From Tetragonia tetragonoides (lineage: Eukaryota; Streptophyta; Magnoliopsida; Caryophyllales; Aizoaceae), in assembly GCA_038025085.1 (NCBI GenBank), contig CM076142.1:1091501-1155500 (forward strand): a stretch of DNA of 64,000 nt, written 5' to 3'. Positions 10,201 through 22,455 of this stretch are shown one piece after another. Below the pieces are notes generated by a model that saw only the letters and a list, made by a program, of their open reading frames with translations, had not been told where the DNA came from and searched no databases. The position numbers were made by a program, and so were the translations under genes. Position 1 is the first letter of the stretch, and every line of letters begins with the position of its first letter.

Positions 10201-13151
10201 TTGGGTCGTCTTCGTGTCAGGGGTAGCTGAACCGTTTATATTTGACACGAATACGAACCCAACACGACACGACACGATTGCCAGCTCTATCTAGCAGTCA
10301 TATTTGAACAAATAGTGTCACTTAATAAGATGATAGATTTCTAAAAACATGTTCTAGCACCACCAAAAGCCCATAGAGAGCCAGAGGCTCGTTGACTCAT
10401 AGCACAGGTAACGCTCCACAATCACAAATATCCAACTAAAAAGAGACCTTAGACTGCCATAAAGAACCACAAGAGGTCATATATAGGCAAACAAATGATA
10501 GGAAGGAAGGTAATACCTGAACATCATAATCTTTCAAAGTTCGCATGATGTCATATAGAAGACCTTTGTGATCGATGCAGTGTATCTGAAGCAACGTATG
10601 ACTTGGACTCAAAGAGTTATCCACATTGACTACAGACTTTTTCAATCTAGTCATATCTGGGCTAAGAGCTTGCATATGGCATTCCTTCTTCGAATACTCG
10701 GATGCAAATAGCTCTTCAGCAACAGCTGGAGAGATAGATGAGGTTCCCTGACGAGCTTCATAGTGTGAATCTGCCAACTGAAGTTCACAGCTAATACAAG
10801 ATTCACCTAAAACAGAACGTAATTGTTCATACGTTTCTTCTTGTCTCTTCTTAGTGTGGAGGAGTTCCCTGACATGACATAAAAGCAAATCATATAAAAG
10901 AGTTAGACAACAGTACCTTGCTTTATGATAAACAACAACCAAGCCAATGCATGAGGCTCCAGCCTTGTTTTTTTTTCTTTGGTGTTTTTTAGGGGGTGAC
11001 TCAATTGGCATGCACACTAAAAACAGCCGTAATAAAGACAAGAAAGAAATCAATAAATAAATAAATAAATAGCATTAAATATTTACAATAGGAAGGAAGG
11101 GAACCACGTTGACATAATTGCAATCAAAATGAAAAGGTACTCCTCCCTCACTTCAACCACCTTATTTCTTCCCTTAAATTCACCCCTGCCTTTTCTTTTT
11201 AACTGAACTTCTGATCAGTATTCATCACAGCTGCTTGAGACTATCCACAAAGCCTTCTCTTAACAACTTTCATTCACTTGTTGGTTTAAAATTTTGGGTG
11301 TACAAACCCCAAAACGAGAGAAATCAAAATCTGGAATTTGCAAAAATGGATAACCCAAGAGGACTCTATGCAACTTATTCTTTGATGTGGATATCAATGG
11401 ACAGTCACTGCAAATAGCCATGAAGGATCTAGCATTCTCGTTACAGAGTGGAATACAGGAACACCAGAACTTTACTCTTCTAAAGCCTCCTTAATGTTGA
11501 AAAGAACAAATACACCAGCTTCACATCTACACAAGCACATAATCACTGACACTACAAATTAAAATGGACACTTTATGAATGTGCATCATAATAATCTAGG
11601 TACACAATCAGCATAAAGAAAACCTTAGCAGTAGGGCTGTGAATTTAGCCATTCATGAACAACTCGAGTTCGGTTAGACTAAAGTTTGCTTCGACTTGGC
11701 TTGTTTTGTAAGTGAGGCCAACTCAAACTCAATGCTCTGGCTCAAATATTAAACAAGCTGAAGTCGAGCTGAGCATAATGGGTTCGCTAGCAACATAAAC
11801 AAACTGGACAATATGCAATTTCTAATTTAAACAATTTCAGTGAATGACAATACTACAAACAATTTTTGACTCCAATATGGTATGCTGGAAATTAAGATCA
11901 AGTTTGGTTGTATCGGAATTGAGCTCTATAATTGACACTCAAGCTCAGTAATACAGTTTGAATCAAACTCAAACATAGAACTATTAAACCGAATCGGAAC
12001 AAGGGGAACTCATTTTCTCGTCATCACTGGGAAGGAACCAAAGAAACCATGATTACGAAAGAAGAAATTAAGCTGAAAGCAGCCAATATGTTCGCTTTCT
12101 CTAAGCAGATCCAGCCTCGCAGTGTACAGTTTTAGGCTCACAACAATGGTGTCACTGAAGAAGTGGTTCATGGGAGCATATGATTGAAGAAGTCACAAAG
12201 AATGCCAACAAGACTATGACTAAAAAGAACAAATAATGAGGAGGGAACACTCACTGGATGTCTTGGATGAAAAAGAGGTCCAGGACCCTGCCATCTGGGG
12301 TCGTCATAACTTTCACCCTCTCAATCCTGAGCTCGAGCTCAGAGAGAGCTTCGGTAACATCTAGACAGAACAGAACAACCAAGTTAGCAACTTAGCCCCA
12401 CAAATGTACAAATTACAATCCCCTTCCTAAACAACAATCATGACTCCAATTATTACCACAGAGTAATCCTCTTCGATCAAGGCAACAAAACTTCAGCAAG
12501 TAGAGGGGAGAGGACTTGCGTTGCGGTGGTGGGGCAATATAGTATGACAAGGAGCACGACGGGCACTCTGAGACCAGGCGTTCTTTAAGATTCTCCATTC
12601 TCACAGTTTGAGTGCTGGAATGAGGAACCACCCACAGCACTACGTAGCACCATTTTCCGTCAGTCGATACGTCTGTCAAATAAATTCAACTTTAATAATC
12701 AGTCAAAATTACCTTGCCCACGCATACATATATCTCAATAACAAGATATATGATCAACAATCTGCCAAAAATAGTGATTGGACTAACACATCCGCTCTCC
12801 ATATGTATGGAATGATAGATTAATAATTCTGCATCTTACATCATTTTAACATGATTAATTTCAGCCAATCCAATCCCAATAAAAAATGGCGGCTGAGTTT
12901 AATTTCCAGATAACCAAATTGGAAGAACATAATTAGACTATAAATCAAGTTATTGAAGCTAACTTGTTGAATTAGCGTATAAATAAAGGGGAAATCATTA
13001 CTATCTCTAACCTTGACCAAGTAATTAGTCGTATGTCTTATTGAATCCCCATATAATTGCACAATGGAGAAGCAAAAAAAGAAGATTCCAAATAATGGAA
13101 CCAAGATGCAGAATCTGAGAAAAAGTACATAAAATCGAATCCCTCAAAAAC

Positions 13152-13187
<36 letters not shown>

Positions 13188-13430
13188 AAAACAACGGAGC
13201 AAACAGGAGAGAGAAATTCGATAACTGAATCAACTAAGATACTTTAAAACATCAATAAGAAGGGCAAGGGCTTTCCAATATGAATATCAGCTCGTTAAAA
13301 AGCAAAAGATGATTGATTACCTCCTTTTGTAATATAGAGGCCAAATTCAAGTATAGTACGGCAAATATCGCAACCAAGGCCAGTCTTATCAGGGCAATTA
13401 ACCGTCATAACCCAAGGGTCATCGGGCCTC
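7237..13430 (-). CDS. ACR9: ACT-domain repeat protein, ACR9-like, with a frameshift
   Basis: Plant ACR proteins carry four ACT domains and are thought to bind amino acids as regulatory sensors. Six minus-strand exons are readable: 13321-13430 (5' end uncertain), 12457-12672, 12255-12360, 10517-10868, 7542-7825 and 7237-7383. All five introns have GT...AG ends and the first four junctions agree in phase. ACT-type motifs are VNCPDKTGLGCDIC, CCLDRRGLLCDVTEAL, CIDHKGLLYDIM and GRPLVFHDVTLALKKLG. The protein ends TLMGW at TGA 7237-7239, as expected for ACR9. Two faults are seen. Exon 5 is 284 nt where phase needs 285: one G is missing near 7627, so VANPVELSG becomes a shifted frame ending at a TAG. 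Also no in-frame ATG lies upstream of VMTVNCPD before a stop, so the first coding exon is missing or unrecognised. It is either a recent pseudogene or a sequencing error in a live gene. Confidence 0.85.
9078..10289. mobile_element. Non-autonomous hAT transposon in intron 4 of the ACR9-like gene
   Basis: The 8-bp target duplication TCTAGCAG is at 9070-9077 and 10290-10297. Terminal inverted repeats are TAGAGCCGGCA and its partner TGCCAGCTCTA. Length is 1212 bp. The subterminal regions are packed with ACACGA/CGTGT and AGCGGGT/ACCCG motifs, as expected for hAT transposase binding. The middle keeps a promoter-like stretch (GGTATATAAGG at about 9413) and a leader with a possible GTAAGT donor near 9550, but no transposase frame. 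It looks like an internal deletion derivative. Confidence 0.9.
11636..11990. mobile_element. Possible hAT remnant in an ACR9-like intron
   Basis: Starts TAGGGCTGTGAA, a frequent hAT-type end, followed by repeated GAGTTCGG/CTCGAGT/AAGCTGAAGTCGAGC motifs. The other end and the target duplication were not found, so this rests on pattern only. Confidence 0.35.
13153..13185. repeat. Poly(A) tract
   Basis: Thirty-three consecutive A residues in intron 1 of the ACR9-like gene. No retroelement body is recognisable beside it. Confidence 0.9.
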
Positions 13431-14670
13431 CTTATTTTTGGTAATATTTAAGAATTAATCATTGTGCTGAGATCCATTTAAAAATTATTAAATTAATTAT
13501 TGTGATGAGAAAATGGCAATTTCAACTTATTTACGGGTTCGGTCCAGATTTGATTGAAAGAAAGTTCGCACGAAGGTTAAAGGTGTGCATATGTCCCGAT
13601 ACTCGTGACTTCGTGACTCACGAGTGTCATTTAATTTTTATTTTTTTTATTCTTCTTTCTCTTTTTCTAAAAAAAAAAATTGGGCAATTACAAACATATC
13701 GTTAGAGTGAGCATAAATACCAGGTACCTAATCCAATTTCAATTCTTAAAAGTAGAACCGATATCAACCAAATTCAATTTCAATTCCAATTCCGATTTCT
13801 GACTTTTCGGAATCAAAACTGATTGAATATCCAGTGTAATATAATACAATACAACCTTAGCAAAATCTATGTAATATAAAAACTGAGTTCATATCCCCTG
13901 CTGTTAACGCAGAGACAATCATTCTCTTCTAAAATACCTCAAGACTCCTGGTACCAAGAACTAGTTCTCCATTCCTTCGTCCCGTAAAAGTTCTTACCCA
14001 TGTAATCTTATGGCAACAATACCCTCTTGTTGATTTGCTGGACAGTTTAATAAACAATTTGGACTTAGTATGGATTTGGATACTCGGTGGATCTAATTCC
14101 AATTCCTAAATATAGAAATTGGTAGAAATCAATTTTAATTCCAATTCCCATAAGTTAGAAACCGATAAATTCAATTCCAATTAGTACACTACCTCTTGGG
14201 TATCCGGTTGCGCTCAGTTCTAAAATACAGTATAGCCAATATAGACGTCAAAAGTGAGATATTTCTCCATGTATTGTAAGGTTTGTAACTCTTCATTAAA
14301 CGGAAAGACCAACCCATCATAATCAAATGGGAATATTGGCGAAATCTTATATGTAGAGTAGCTCTCAATATTGAACTTTGATGACTAGTTCTATGACTAT
14401 GAGCAATTACAATGAAAGACTTACTTCCTTTCAGAAGGTTTTGATGAATAATCATTATGCGAGTTAGTAAGTACATATTTATTTGGCAATTGTTGAACTC
14501 ATCTGTATACCCTAATTTTATTTTATTTTTGTATGTCAATTTATAACAACCAACAATAAAAGAATCTCACTGTGCCCCCCAATCAGCATGATGAGATTCC
14601 TAGTCATCTATCTTAAATTAATAGCACTTGTGTGTTGTTATCAAGGAATAAGCAAATATTCAGGGCAACT
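13431..14670. other. Upstream of the ACR9-like gene; AATTCCAATT-rich repeat remnant
   Basis: About 13703-14223 is filled with variants of CAATTCCAATT in both orientations, bounded by TAGAGTGAGCA on the left and TGCGCTCAGTTCTA on the right. This resembles a decayed hAT element with subterminal repeats, but no target duplication is visible. The missing 5' exon of the ACR9-like gene was looked for here and not found. Confidence 0.4.
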
Positions 14671-14683
14671 ACAGTTTCTCGTA

Positions 14684-14866
14684 GTGGTGTAGTGGTTCAG
14701 CACTTCATCCGTTAAATAAGTAGTTGGGAATTCGAATCCCAACTCTTGTAAATGGAAAAAATTTCTTGACCAGCTCCTTACCGCTTAGCGCGCTGACAGT
14801 TGGGGCGAGAGAATTAGTCACTGTGGTCGACGATGAATATCCTTGGCAAAGACCCCCCCAAAAAAA
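14684..14866 (+). mobile_element. tRNA-derived SINE with 13-bp target duplication
   Basis: ACAGTTTCTCGTA is present at 14671-14683 and again at 14867-14879. The body starts with an A-box-like GTGGTGTAGTGGTTCAG, has a B box in GGGAATTCGAATCCCA, and ends in an A-rich tail (CCCCCCAAAAAAA). These are the marks of a pol III-transcribed SINE moved by LINE machinery. About 183 bp. Confidence 0.88.
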
Positions 14867-14912
14867 ACAGTTTCTCGTATTTTTAGTGCATATAAAAAAT
14901 AATACTCCTAGA

Positions 14913-15204
14913 GGCCGTTTGGTTGGGGTAATCATTAAGGGGGTAATGGAATTAATTTTTAGGCTAAAATAGTAAGGTGAAGTGGTGATGAGGGTAATGA
15001 TTAAGAGGGGTAATGGAGAAAATGAAGGGAAATAGGGAAAAACCATTACCCTATGGGGAGGTGGGTTTCTATTATTCCTTAAAATGAGGGCAATCATTAC
15101 CCTCCTTCTCACAAAAGCTAACCCCCACTACCTCACATACCTCCCATTTTAACCTATAAATTCATTTCATTACTCCCTTAATCATTACCCCCAACCAAAC
15201 GGCC
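14913..15204. mobile_element. Fold-back MITE with GGCCGTTTGGTTGG ends
   Basis: The left end GGCCGTTTGGTTGGGGTAAT is answered by its inverted copy ending CCAACCAAACGGCC, with inverted similarity over about 40 bp. The interior repeats GGTAATGG and ATTACCC motifs. About 290 bp and noncoding. No clear target duplication, so the superfamily is not settled. Confidence 0.75.
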
Positions 15205-16916
15205 CCATAATGTTTAAGAAATGTTTGCACAAGCCAAATGGGTAAAAAGAGAAGCATTTTGAAAAAGTAGGAGAAACGAACAATTCTTAGGATTTAACAG
15301 ACACAGGGGTGATAAAACATCGTCGTTCAAATACATTCATTTGACATTGCAATTTGTAAGAGACAAAACTCACCACCCAATGATGAATAATTGATTACCA
15401 ATAAGAACACTTTGTCAAGAAAATTAGAAAAATCAAACATCACAAAAACTGCTGAGTTAATACCTTTTCACCAACTCGAGCGATTAAAAATAATAATGTA
15501 CTAGAAGATATGATGAATAACAGCCAAAAGAAGATATCAAATCATAAAAGACGAGCCAAAAACACTGGAAAACAATGATTCTACTTCTCTTCTGATGGGT
15601 CTATTTTTCATTAACATCCAACTTTATTTGAACCGTCAATAAATGAGTTACAAGAAAAGACACCAATAGCTAGTAGACAAAGCAATTAAAAGGATATGCA
15701 ATTCTACGGCCAAAAACAGAGTGATATACTGATACAAGTTGCATTGGTTGGTCAACCAGCCAAACATTTTGGAATTAACGCAAACAATGTAAGTGTTTCC
15801 TATAATCCTATACCCGCCACAAAAGTGCCCACCAGCCACCACCAATTTCTGGGAATAATACTTTTCTGGCTAATAAGATGATAACATCCTCCTTGATTAG
15901 TGATAACCAAGTAACCCACAATGACGCCATGGTCCAGCTTTAAGTTCATGTACTCCACAGACACAAAGGCTCACTTGAGTTGAATCTGCGCTGTATATCT
16001 CGAGCAACTTGGCACTTGCAAACCAAACATGATTAATCTAAAAGCAATTGTACATCTTGAATAACTATGTCACAATATACCAGCATATTCGGTTGAAGCG
16101 TCGGGGCGCTGAGCACATAAATCATGCAAATGCCATTTAGGGCTAGGCACTGAAGGATAACAGAGAAAAGAATCAAAAAATAAAAAGGTTTCAGGTGTCG
16201 ACTCTCACGCCGACGTATACAGGATTACAGGATGATATCCTTTTTCACAGTATGGGTCACAACTCACAACTGATCCACAAGCCATTATCCATAGTTGTAG
16301 GCAATCTGCAAACCACTCAATGTCACAAGAAGTTCAACAGGTTCCAGGCTTAACCGCCATTAGCCCTGGCTACAGGGACCACAGCCTCGTTTTGTAATAC
16401 AAGTGGATCAACTTCTGAGTTTTAATATTTTTCGTAATTAAACATTCAAAGTGAACAAAAACACAACCTTCCCAAAGTACAAAAGCCTGCAGACAAAGAA
16501 GAAAGACAACCCTACAGCTATCATCTCCTCAAACCTTAAATAGGTTTTTTTGCCAAAGAGTCCGTCAACAAGCAGAATGCAATAAAACGTCGAGTAGGTA
16601 GCTTTCCGTATCAAAAATAGTACATCTAACTCACAACAACACTAGTAAACAAGAATAATCCCAATGAGCACAAATGCGCAGCTGAAAATTGTAATTCATC
16701 TTGACTCTGCATAAATCATAATGCCCTATACTTTGCCATGGCAGTGTTTCTGATCAAAGACTGATCCATGTAACAAATAAAACCTTTCATGAATCAAGAG
16801 AAAACAGAATCAAAGAATCAAAGTGAAAGTTCAAAGAGAATCTACAGCATCATGACTTTCTTATTCATCAGCTCGAAAAAGGCTCAGAACAAGCAACAAA
16901 AATACATCAGCCACCT
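15205..16916. other. Intergenic, or 3' region of the ATP synthase 6 kDa gene
   Basis: No coding sequence recognised on either strand. The part next to 16917 should contain the 3' untranslated region of the minus-strand gene there. The rest is unremarkable AT-rich DNA. Confidence 0.4.
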
Positions 16917-18857
16917 TCAGTGCCTGAAAAGAATATAAGAACCAATTAGACTCCAATGTTCCATTGACTACAAAATGAACATTCATCTGGTTTAAGTGAA
17001 GGCAAGCTTAAAAATGACACACAAATAAGCAATGCCCTTATACCCCCAATATCAAATTATGCTTATAGCATCTGGCAGGTAATGGAGTGAAAATGAGAAA
17101 TCCCTCCCCCCCCCCCCCAATCTAGTTTATGTGAACGCAAGCTTAAATATGACACACAAATAAGCATGCCCTTATACCCCCAATTTCAAACTATGCTAAT
17201 AGCATCTAGCAGGTAATGGAGTGGAAATGAGAAATACCCTCCCCCTCCCTCCATTGAGCTCAAAATACACAAACATCCATCGCATTATTAGACTTAAAAG
17301 ACACTGATGATGAATAAACCCAAAAGAAGGAGGAAAAAACAATGCAAAACAGTATTTGAAAGTGCCTAAAGCACGCAATCAGCCACTGGCATGATCAATG
17401 ATATTCATGAAATGTGCATTAAGAAACAAAATGACCATCATCATGATGAAATGCCATATCTTATATGTGACATGAACTCAATAGTGATGGTGAAAGAAAG
17501 GCCTGATCTCTTCTGCAACATCAATTTAGACTCGTTAAACAACTATACATACATTTACTGTTACCTAAAGCTATAGGTGAAGTGAATGGACTTGGATGAG
17601 GGAAATTACACTAAGTTAGCTCCGACGCCAAATATATAGTTCTTTTCTGCTTCCTGTTTCCAACACTAGTTTAGTGGTGTAGGGAACGAATTTGAATGCA
17701 ATATCTCTGTCTGATTTTGCACTGAAGTACTGAGCACAACATATGGACACAAAACCCAATAACTTGAAAGTAACCACGCCCCCATGCTTTTTCTCACAAA
17801 CAAGCTGATGATATGGTAAATACTAAAAAGATCCCCTAGCTATCAACCCACCCCCAAGTACACATGTAAGTTCAAGTTTGAATTACTTTAATTTTTATCA
17901 TTAACTTAAGAATCGATATGGCTGAGAGTTATGCAGAATCTGGTCTCAACCATCTCGTGTATCATGAAATGTAGACTGTCAATTATCCTATCGCTTTTAC
18001 ACATGATGTGTAGACACATAGGGGGCCATACTAGTATGAACAACGCCGTGAACTTCATACAGAAGTAGAGTACACAACCATGTACGGGAAGAGCAAGAGA
18101 GCAGGAAGGTTTTATTATGTGAAAGACTTACAAAAGCATACACATCGACTTACAAAAGCATACACATGAACCATTCATATCCTACTCATTTGAACTTTCA
18201 ATTGCGGTTGGTTGGACTATGACCCACAGTGATTAAAAAACGTATATGACAAGTACATTAGTAAGCCAATAGGCATAAATAGTGAATCTATGAGGTAAGG
18301 GCAAAAAATCCAATCTCTCAACCCATAGTGGCCTAAATTCATTATAACAGCGTATGGGATTAGAATCCAATTTGATGAAAACAAAAGCCTAGAGCATGGT
18401 TAGAATTCAGTTCAGGTTATAGGCTTCTACATCCAAAACCAACTGCCCAATGTCTATCATATAATAATACTACCAATTTCCCAACATTAGATACCAAACA
18501 AACACGGATTATTATACAAAAACGCACAAATTAGCGATTAGGGTTTTTTGGGAAAATGTCAATTTAAGGGAGGAATGGTGAGGTACCTTCCGTGCCTCTT
18601 GACGAATTGAGAATTCTTTGCATCTTCCTCTACAATGAACAAATAAAAGGAAAGAAAATGTAAGCGGAATTCGGCGATCAAAGCAAGATAAACGATTAAT
18701 ATGAGAGAGAAACAGAAAGAGAGAGTATACCGGTGAGACCAAGAGAGAGCTTAGTGATGAGGGTACCAGTGACGGCGAATCCAACTAGGAATGGCCAGTT
18801 GCGATTCCACTCTCTCTTGAAGAAAATCGGCCATGGATCGAATTTCCTCCACCCCAT
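16917..18857 (-). CDS. Mitochondrial ATP synthase 6 kDa subunit
   Basis: Small plant-type subunit of the mitochondrial F1Fo ATP synthase, in the inner membrane. Exon 1 (18731-18857) codes for 42 residues starting MGWRKFDPWPIFFKREW, with one hydrophobic segment (about residues 24-40, WPFLVGFAVTGTLITKL). Exon 2 (18587-18629) continues in phase as EEDAKNSQFVKRHGR. Splice sites are G|GTATAC, TTGTAG|AG and AG|GTACCT. A third exon with acceptor TTCTTTTCAG at 16924 would add RH and a TGA (16917-16919), giving 58 residues, close to the family's usual size. If intron 2 is not used, reading on gives a slightly longer tail with a stop near 18560. Exons 1 and 2 are secure and exon 3 is likely. The CT-rich stretch above 18857 is the leader. 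Confidence 0.85.
16985..17250. repeat. Tandem direct duplication of about 135 bp
   Basis: The segment starting ATCTGGTTTAAGTGAA at 16985 recurs from 17120 with a few changes, including the C-tract and the wording CAAGCTTAAA...GACACACAAATAAGC. It lies in intron 2 of the ATP synthase 6 kDa gene. Confidence 0.85.
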
Positions 18858-20466
18858 TTCTTCTCACCTCTCTCTCTCTCTGTTCGACTGTCTCTCTCCT
18901 TCGTACACTCGCACTCTCTTTCTCGCCCTTCAACTGCTCAAATTGGAAGTTACTGGTGTTACCAAAAAGAAAATTGGAAGTTACTGGGCAAGTAGCCAAG
19001 GACCAAGAGGTCATCGGCCCAAAGGCTTCTTTTAACTCTTGGGCTCGACTCAAACTGTTAACCTGAAATTATTGAATTGAGGATTTGCTAAATGTAAATC
19101 TCAAATTACTATTTTTATTTTGAGCTTATGGAGGGTCAATGGAGGGGGGGAGAAAAAAAACAAGTTTGCAGCCAAAAAAAAGCGGGAAAGAAAATGTGAA
19201 TGACCAAAAAAAAGAAAAAAAAAAAAAAAAAAAGGAGTTTCATTGTTTCCGGTCATGTTCCAAATTCTCCAATTACTTTCTGGCAACGTCCATTAAAATG
19301 AAGAGAAGACATTTGTTACTGACTAATAATTATTTCATACGGTAATTTTTTCCCACCCATACTTTCTGGCAAAGCTTACACCATTTTTTCCGATTACTTT
19401 TTCCGGCGAAGAGCGAAGTCTGTTCCTGTTAAGTATTAGAAAACTTCGTGTTTATCAAAAAGTTATCTTCGTTTTTTGTCCAAAAGTTGTTTTTCGAATA
19501 ATAATCAAAGTAGATGATTAGTGTATAAATTGGTAACAAAACAATCTTCATTTGTAAACTTTTAAAAATCGTTGTTGGTAGCAAAATTATGTTGGTAGAT
19601 GTTAATTGCAGTTATTTTGCTATCAGGATTGAATGTAACAGTACAACTATGTGGATCTCCCTTTTTTTATTAATGGAATTTTTACTGTTTAGCTATATCT
19701 AACAACAACAAAACGTTATTTTGTATATTAACCAAAATTACTACTCAACCAAACAATTATTCGTCCGTAAAAGTTTCTATGACAACCTTATTATATTTGA
19801 TTGTTTGTTTCACAATCGTATTCACGATTCTCTAACAAATTACTACTCAATGGGTTACCATACAATTAATGAAAAATACCACTCACATTCTTTAACAAAA
19901 TAAATTTTTGTATATATATGATAAAGTTATTAGCGATTACTATATAAATGTACTTATTGTAAGCACAATTTTTATAAATATTTTGTTTCAAACACCAATT
20001 TTAAAAAAAAATAAAGGAGTTTCGTGAGGTTGGAAGAAGTGCCCAACGCAATATTTCAATTAGAGTATTTAAAGTTGGACTTTATTGTCACAAAAAAAAA
20101 ATGTTGGAGTTTATTATTAACTACAGCTCGTGCCCGTGCGATGTATGGTTTCTTGTTTATCAAGCATACTTCGTTATTAGAAGAAATATAAATAAATTTT
20201 TTAAACATATCAATATGTAAAGATGAATAATAGGACTAGCAAAGAACAATAATAATATTTTTATCAACAAAAAAAATACACATTTAACAAAGAAATTACA
20301 TTTTTAGTGAATGTATAATATAATATATTTTTTTGAATAGTCAATATAAAACTTATGTTACTTATTTCTTATTAAAATAAAATAAAATTATTTTTAATTT
20401 CTTTTTAATCACCCATGCATTTATTGCTATTTATTACCTATTCAATGCTTGATGAGAACTCAATTT

Positions 20467-20470
<4 letters not shown>
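18858..20470. other. Promoter side of the ATP synthase gene, then AT-rich intergenic DNA
   Basis: The first 100 bases are a CT-rich leader and probable promoter for the minus-strand gene. AATTGGAAGTTACTGG is duplicated near 18940 and 18971. From about 19.1 kb the sequence is A/T-rich with poly(A) runs and no recognisable gene. Confidence 0.4.

Positions 20471-20537
<67 letters not shown>
20471..20537. repeat. (TA)n microsatellite
   Basis: Uninterrupted TA dinucleotide repeat of about 33 units. Confidence 0.97.
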
Positions 20538-20539
<2 letters not shown>

Positions 20540-21129
20540 ACAACTTAATGGGATTAATGTCATTAAGGTTACACAACTATTAATTGAGTAACCTTATAAA
20601 AGGAGAATAAGGGTTATGGGGAGACTTCTGTTATATCTAGGGCATATTAAACATGTAGATTCGTATGAAATAAATTGGATTATGAAAAACCTGATTGAAG
20701 AACCAACGTTAATCCGAGCCCAACAAATGTCGTTGTCTCCTTAAGACGTATTTACTCCCTTTCAGTGCCCAAGGTGTTGAGTAAACGCCTCCCAGGATAG
20801 AACGGATTCGTTTCTAATAGAAGTGGCACTTCAATCCATTAGAACCCCAGCAAATACACCATGTGAATACTCAAAGAATTTTGTTAATGAAGAGAAAGGT
20901 TTTGCCAAAACAAACGTACTTCTGAATAGAAGCCTTTTTGGGTATATATAAGAATTGAGAAGCAGTTATCTCATATCCCAACAGTTAGTTATTCTCATAT
21001 TAAAATAACTAAATATGTCAGTTATTTCAATAATAACAATAACTAAATAAATTAATTACAATGATAAAAAAAATAATTTATTTATTTATTAATTTTCAAT
21101 TCATACAAAAGAACTATTTTCCAACAACT
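20538..21129. other. Intergenic, no gene recognised
   Basis: Mixed-composition DNA between the TA tract and the LINE fragment. No coding frame, structured RNA or element end is evident. Confidence 0.4.
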
Positions 21130-21455
21130 TCCACTTGCGGTTGCGCGGTAGAGATGTAGCTCGGAAGAGATAGGATTATGAATGAAGTGGTTAGAGATAA
21201 AGTGGGAGTGACCGACATGGAAAACAAGATAGCTAGGGAGACGAGGCTCAATTGGTTTGGGCATATTAGGAGTAGACATCCGAATGCACCAGTAAGGAGG
21301 TGCGAAAAAAATTATACTTAGGGACTCCAAGAGAAGACGCGTACGCCCGAAGAAGAGTTGGAAAGATGTAATCAGGCATGATTTAGCGCGTTTTGAGCTT
21401 ATCGAGAACTTGACCCTAGATAGGAAAACATGGCATAACAGAATTGTTATACAAT
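21130..21455 (+). pseudogene. 3' fragment of a LINE reverse transcriptase ORF
   Basis: Plus-strand translation gives phrases typical of the C-terminal end of plant LINE (or LINE-derived) reverse transcriptase ORFs: VGVTDMENKIARE, TRLNWFGHIR, HPNAPVRRCE, then in a shifted frame RPKKSWKDVIRHDLARFEL and LDRKTWHNRI. A frameshift and a stop lie near 21305-21320. The fragment ends just before a CT/TA simple repeat, as LINE 3' ends often do. It is truncated and dead. Confidence 0.8.
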
Positions 21456-21458
21456 ATC

Positions 21459-21468
<10 letters not shown>

Positions 21469-21554
<86 letters not shown>
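21469..21554. repeat. (TA)n microsatellite after the LINE fragment
   Basis: About 43 TA units directly following a short CT run. It may have grown from the LINE 3' tail. Confidence 0.95.
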
Positions 21555-21557
<3 letters not shown>

Positions 21558-22350
21558 GTTTCCGTAGGAGTTAGTGCTTACTTGTTTTGTTCCATTTGTT
21601 TAGGTGTTTGTGTCCTTGTTTAATTGTAACACCCCGAATTTTCTACTAAAATAACTAAATAAAAATAAATAGATTTGAGCCAAAAATCCGGCAGAATTTC
21701 TTTTGTAAATACACTACCCAGCCTAATAAGGCTTATAAAAACCTGCTTAACAAAATATAAAACAAAATCCAATTAACCCAGCGGAAGACTCTAATAACAT
21801 TCGGGGCGCTACTGCCACACTCACTCATACGAATGAGTGTAAGGCTCTTCAACTGAAAACTAGTAATAACAATAATCTCAATATTAGTCTAGGTGGTCTA
21901 TTTAATTACAACTTAATTATCTTAATAAAAGAACAAACTACTATTTCCTGGTATACGTCTATCTGAAATGTTCCTCACTGGCATTTGTATATACATAAAC
22001 TTCAATCTGCAAAAAGGTGAGAATTTGCAACGTCAACTGGTAACTCACATCTAGCACGTAAAGCTCATTCTAAATTCAAATCAAGTCTAAACGTATAAAA
22101 CATGCTTCAGTTCCGATATACACTTTAATCTACTTATTTTGCGTCTATATATATACCATAGCATTTACATTGAAGATACATCATCAATCCTACACAAAAC
22201 ATAAGCAACTATCAATCTTTAGATAACCTCTATAACTTTGGTTATCTTGCTAGTTTAAGAAAGCTTTTATTATTAATCTTGCATTACTGAGCTGGGCATA
22301 AGGGAGAGGTTCCTAGGGCCGCCGCATCTCAGGGGCGTTTAAACCCTTGA

Positions 22351-22455
22351 CCACAACTGGGGGTCAAGCCACAACTGGGGGCCAAATGTGTTACACTTGC
22401 TGACCACAACTGGGGGTCATAGCCACAACTGGGGGCTAGGTCACAACTGGGGACC
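22351..22455 (+). repeat. Minisatellite of CCACAACTGGGGG units
   Basis: Five to six imperfect copies of CCACAACTGGGGGTCA or CCACAACTGGGGGCCA within the 2.75-kb element. Confidence 0.85.

Noticed and set aside
22351..22455. Regular repeats that could suggest a CRISPR array
   Set aside because: The units are directly adjacent with no unique spacers and lie in a plant transposable element; it is a minisatellite.
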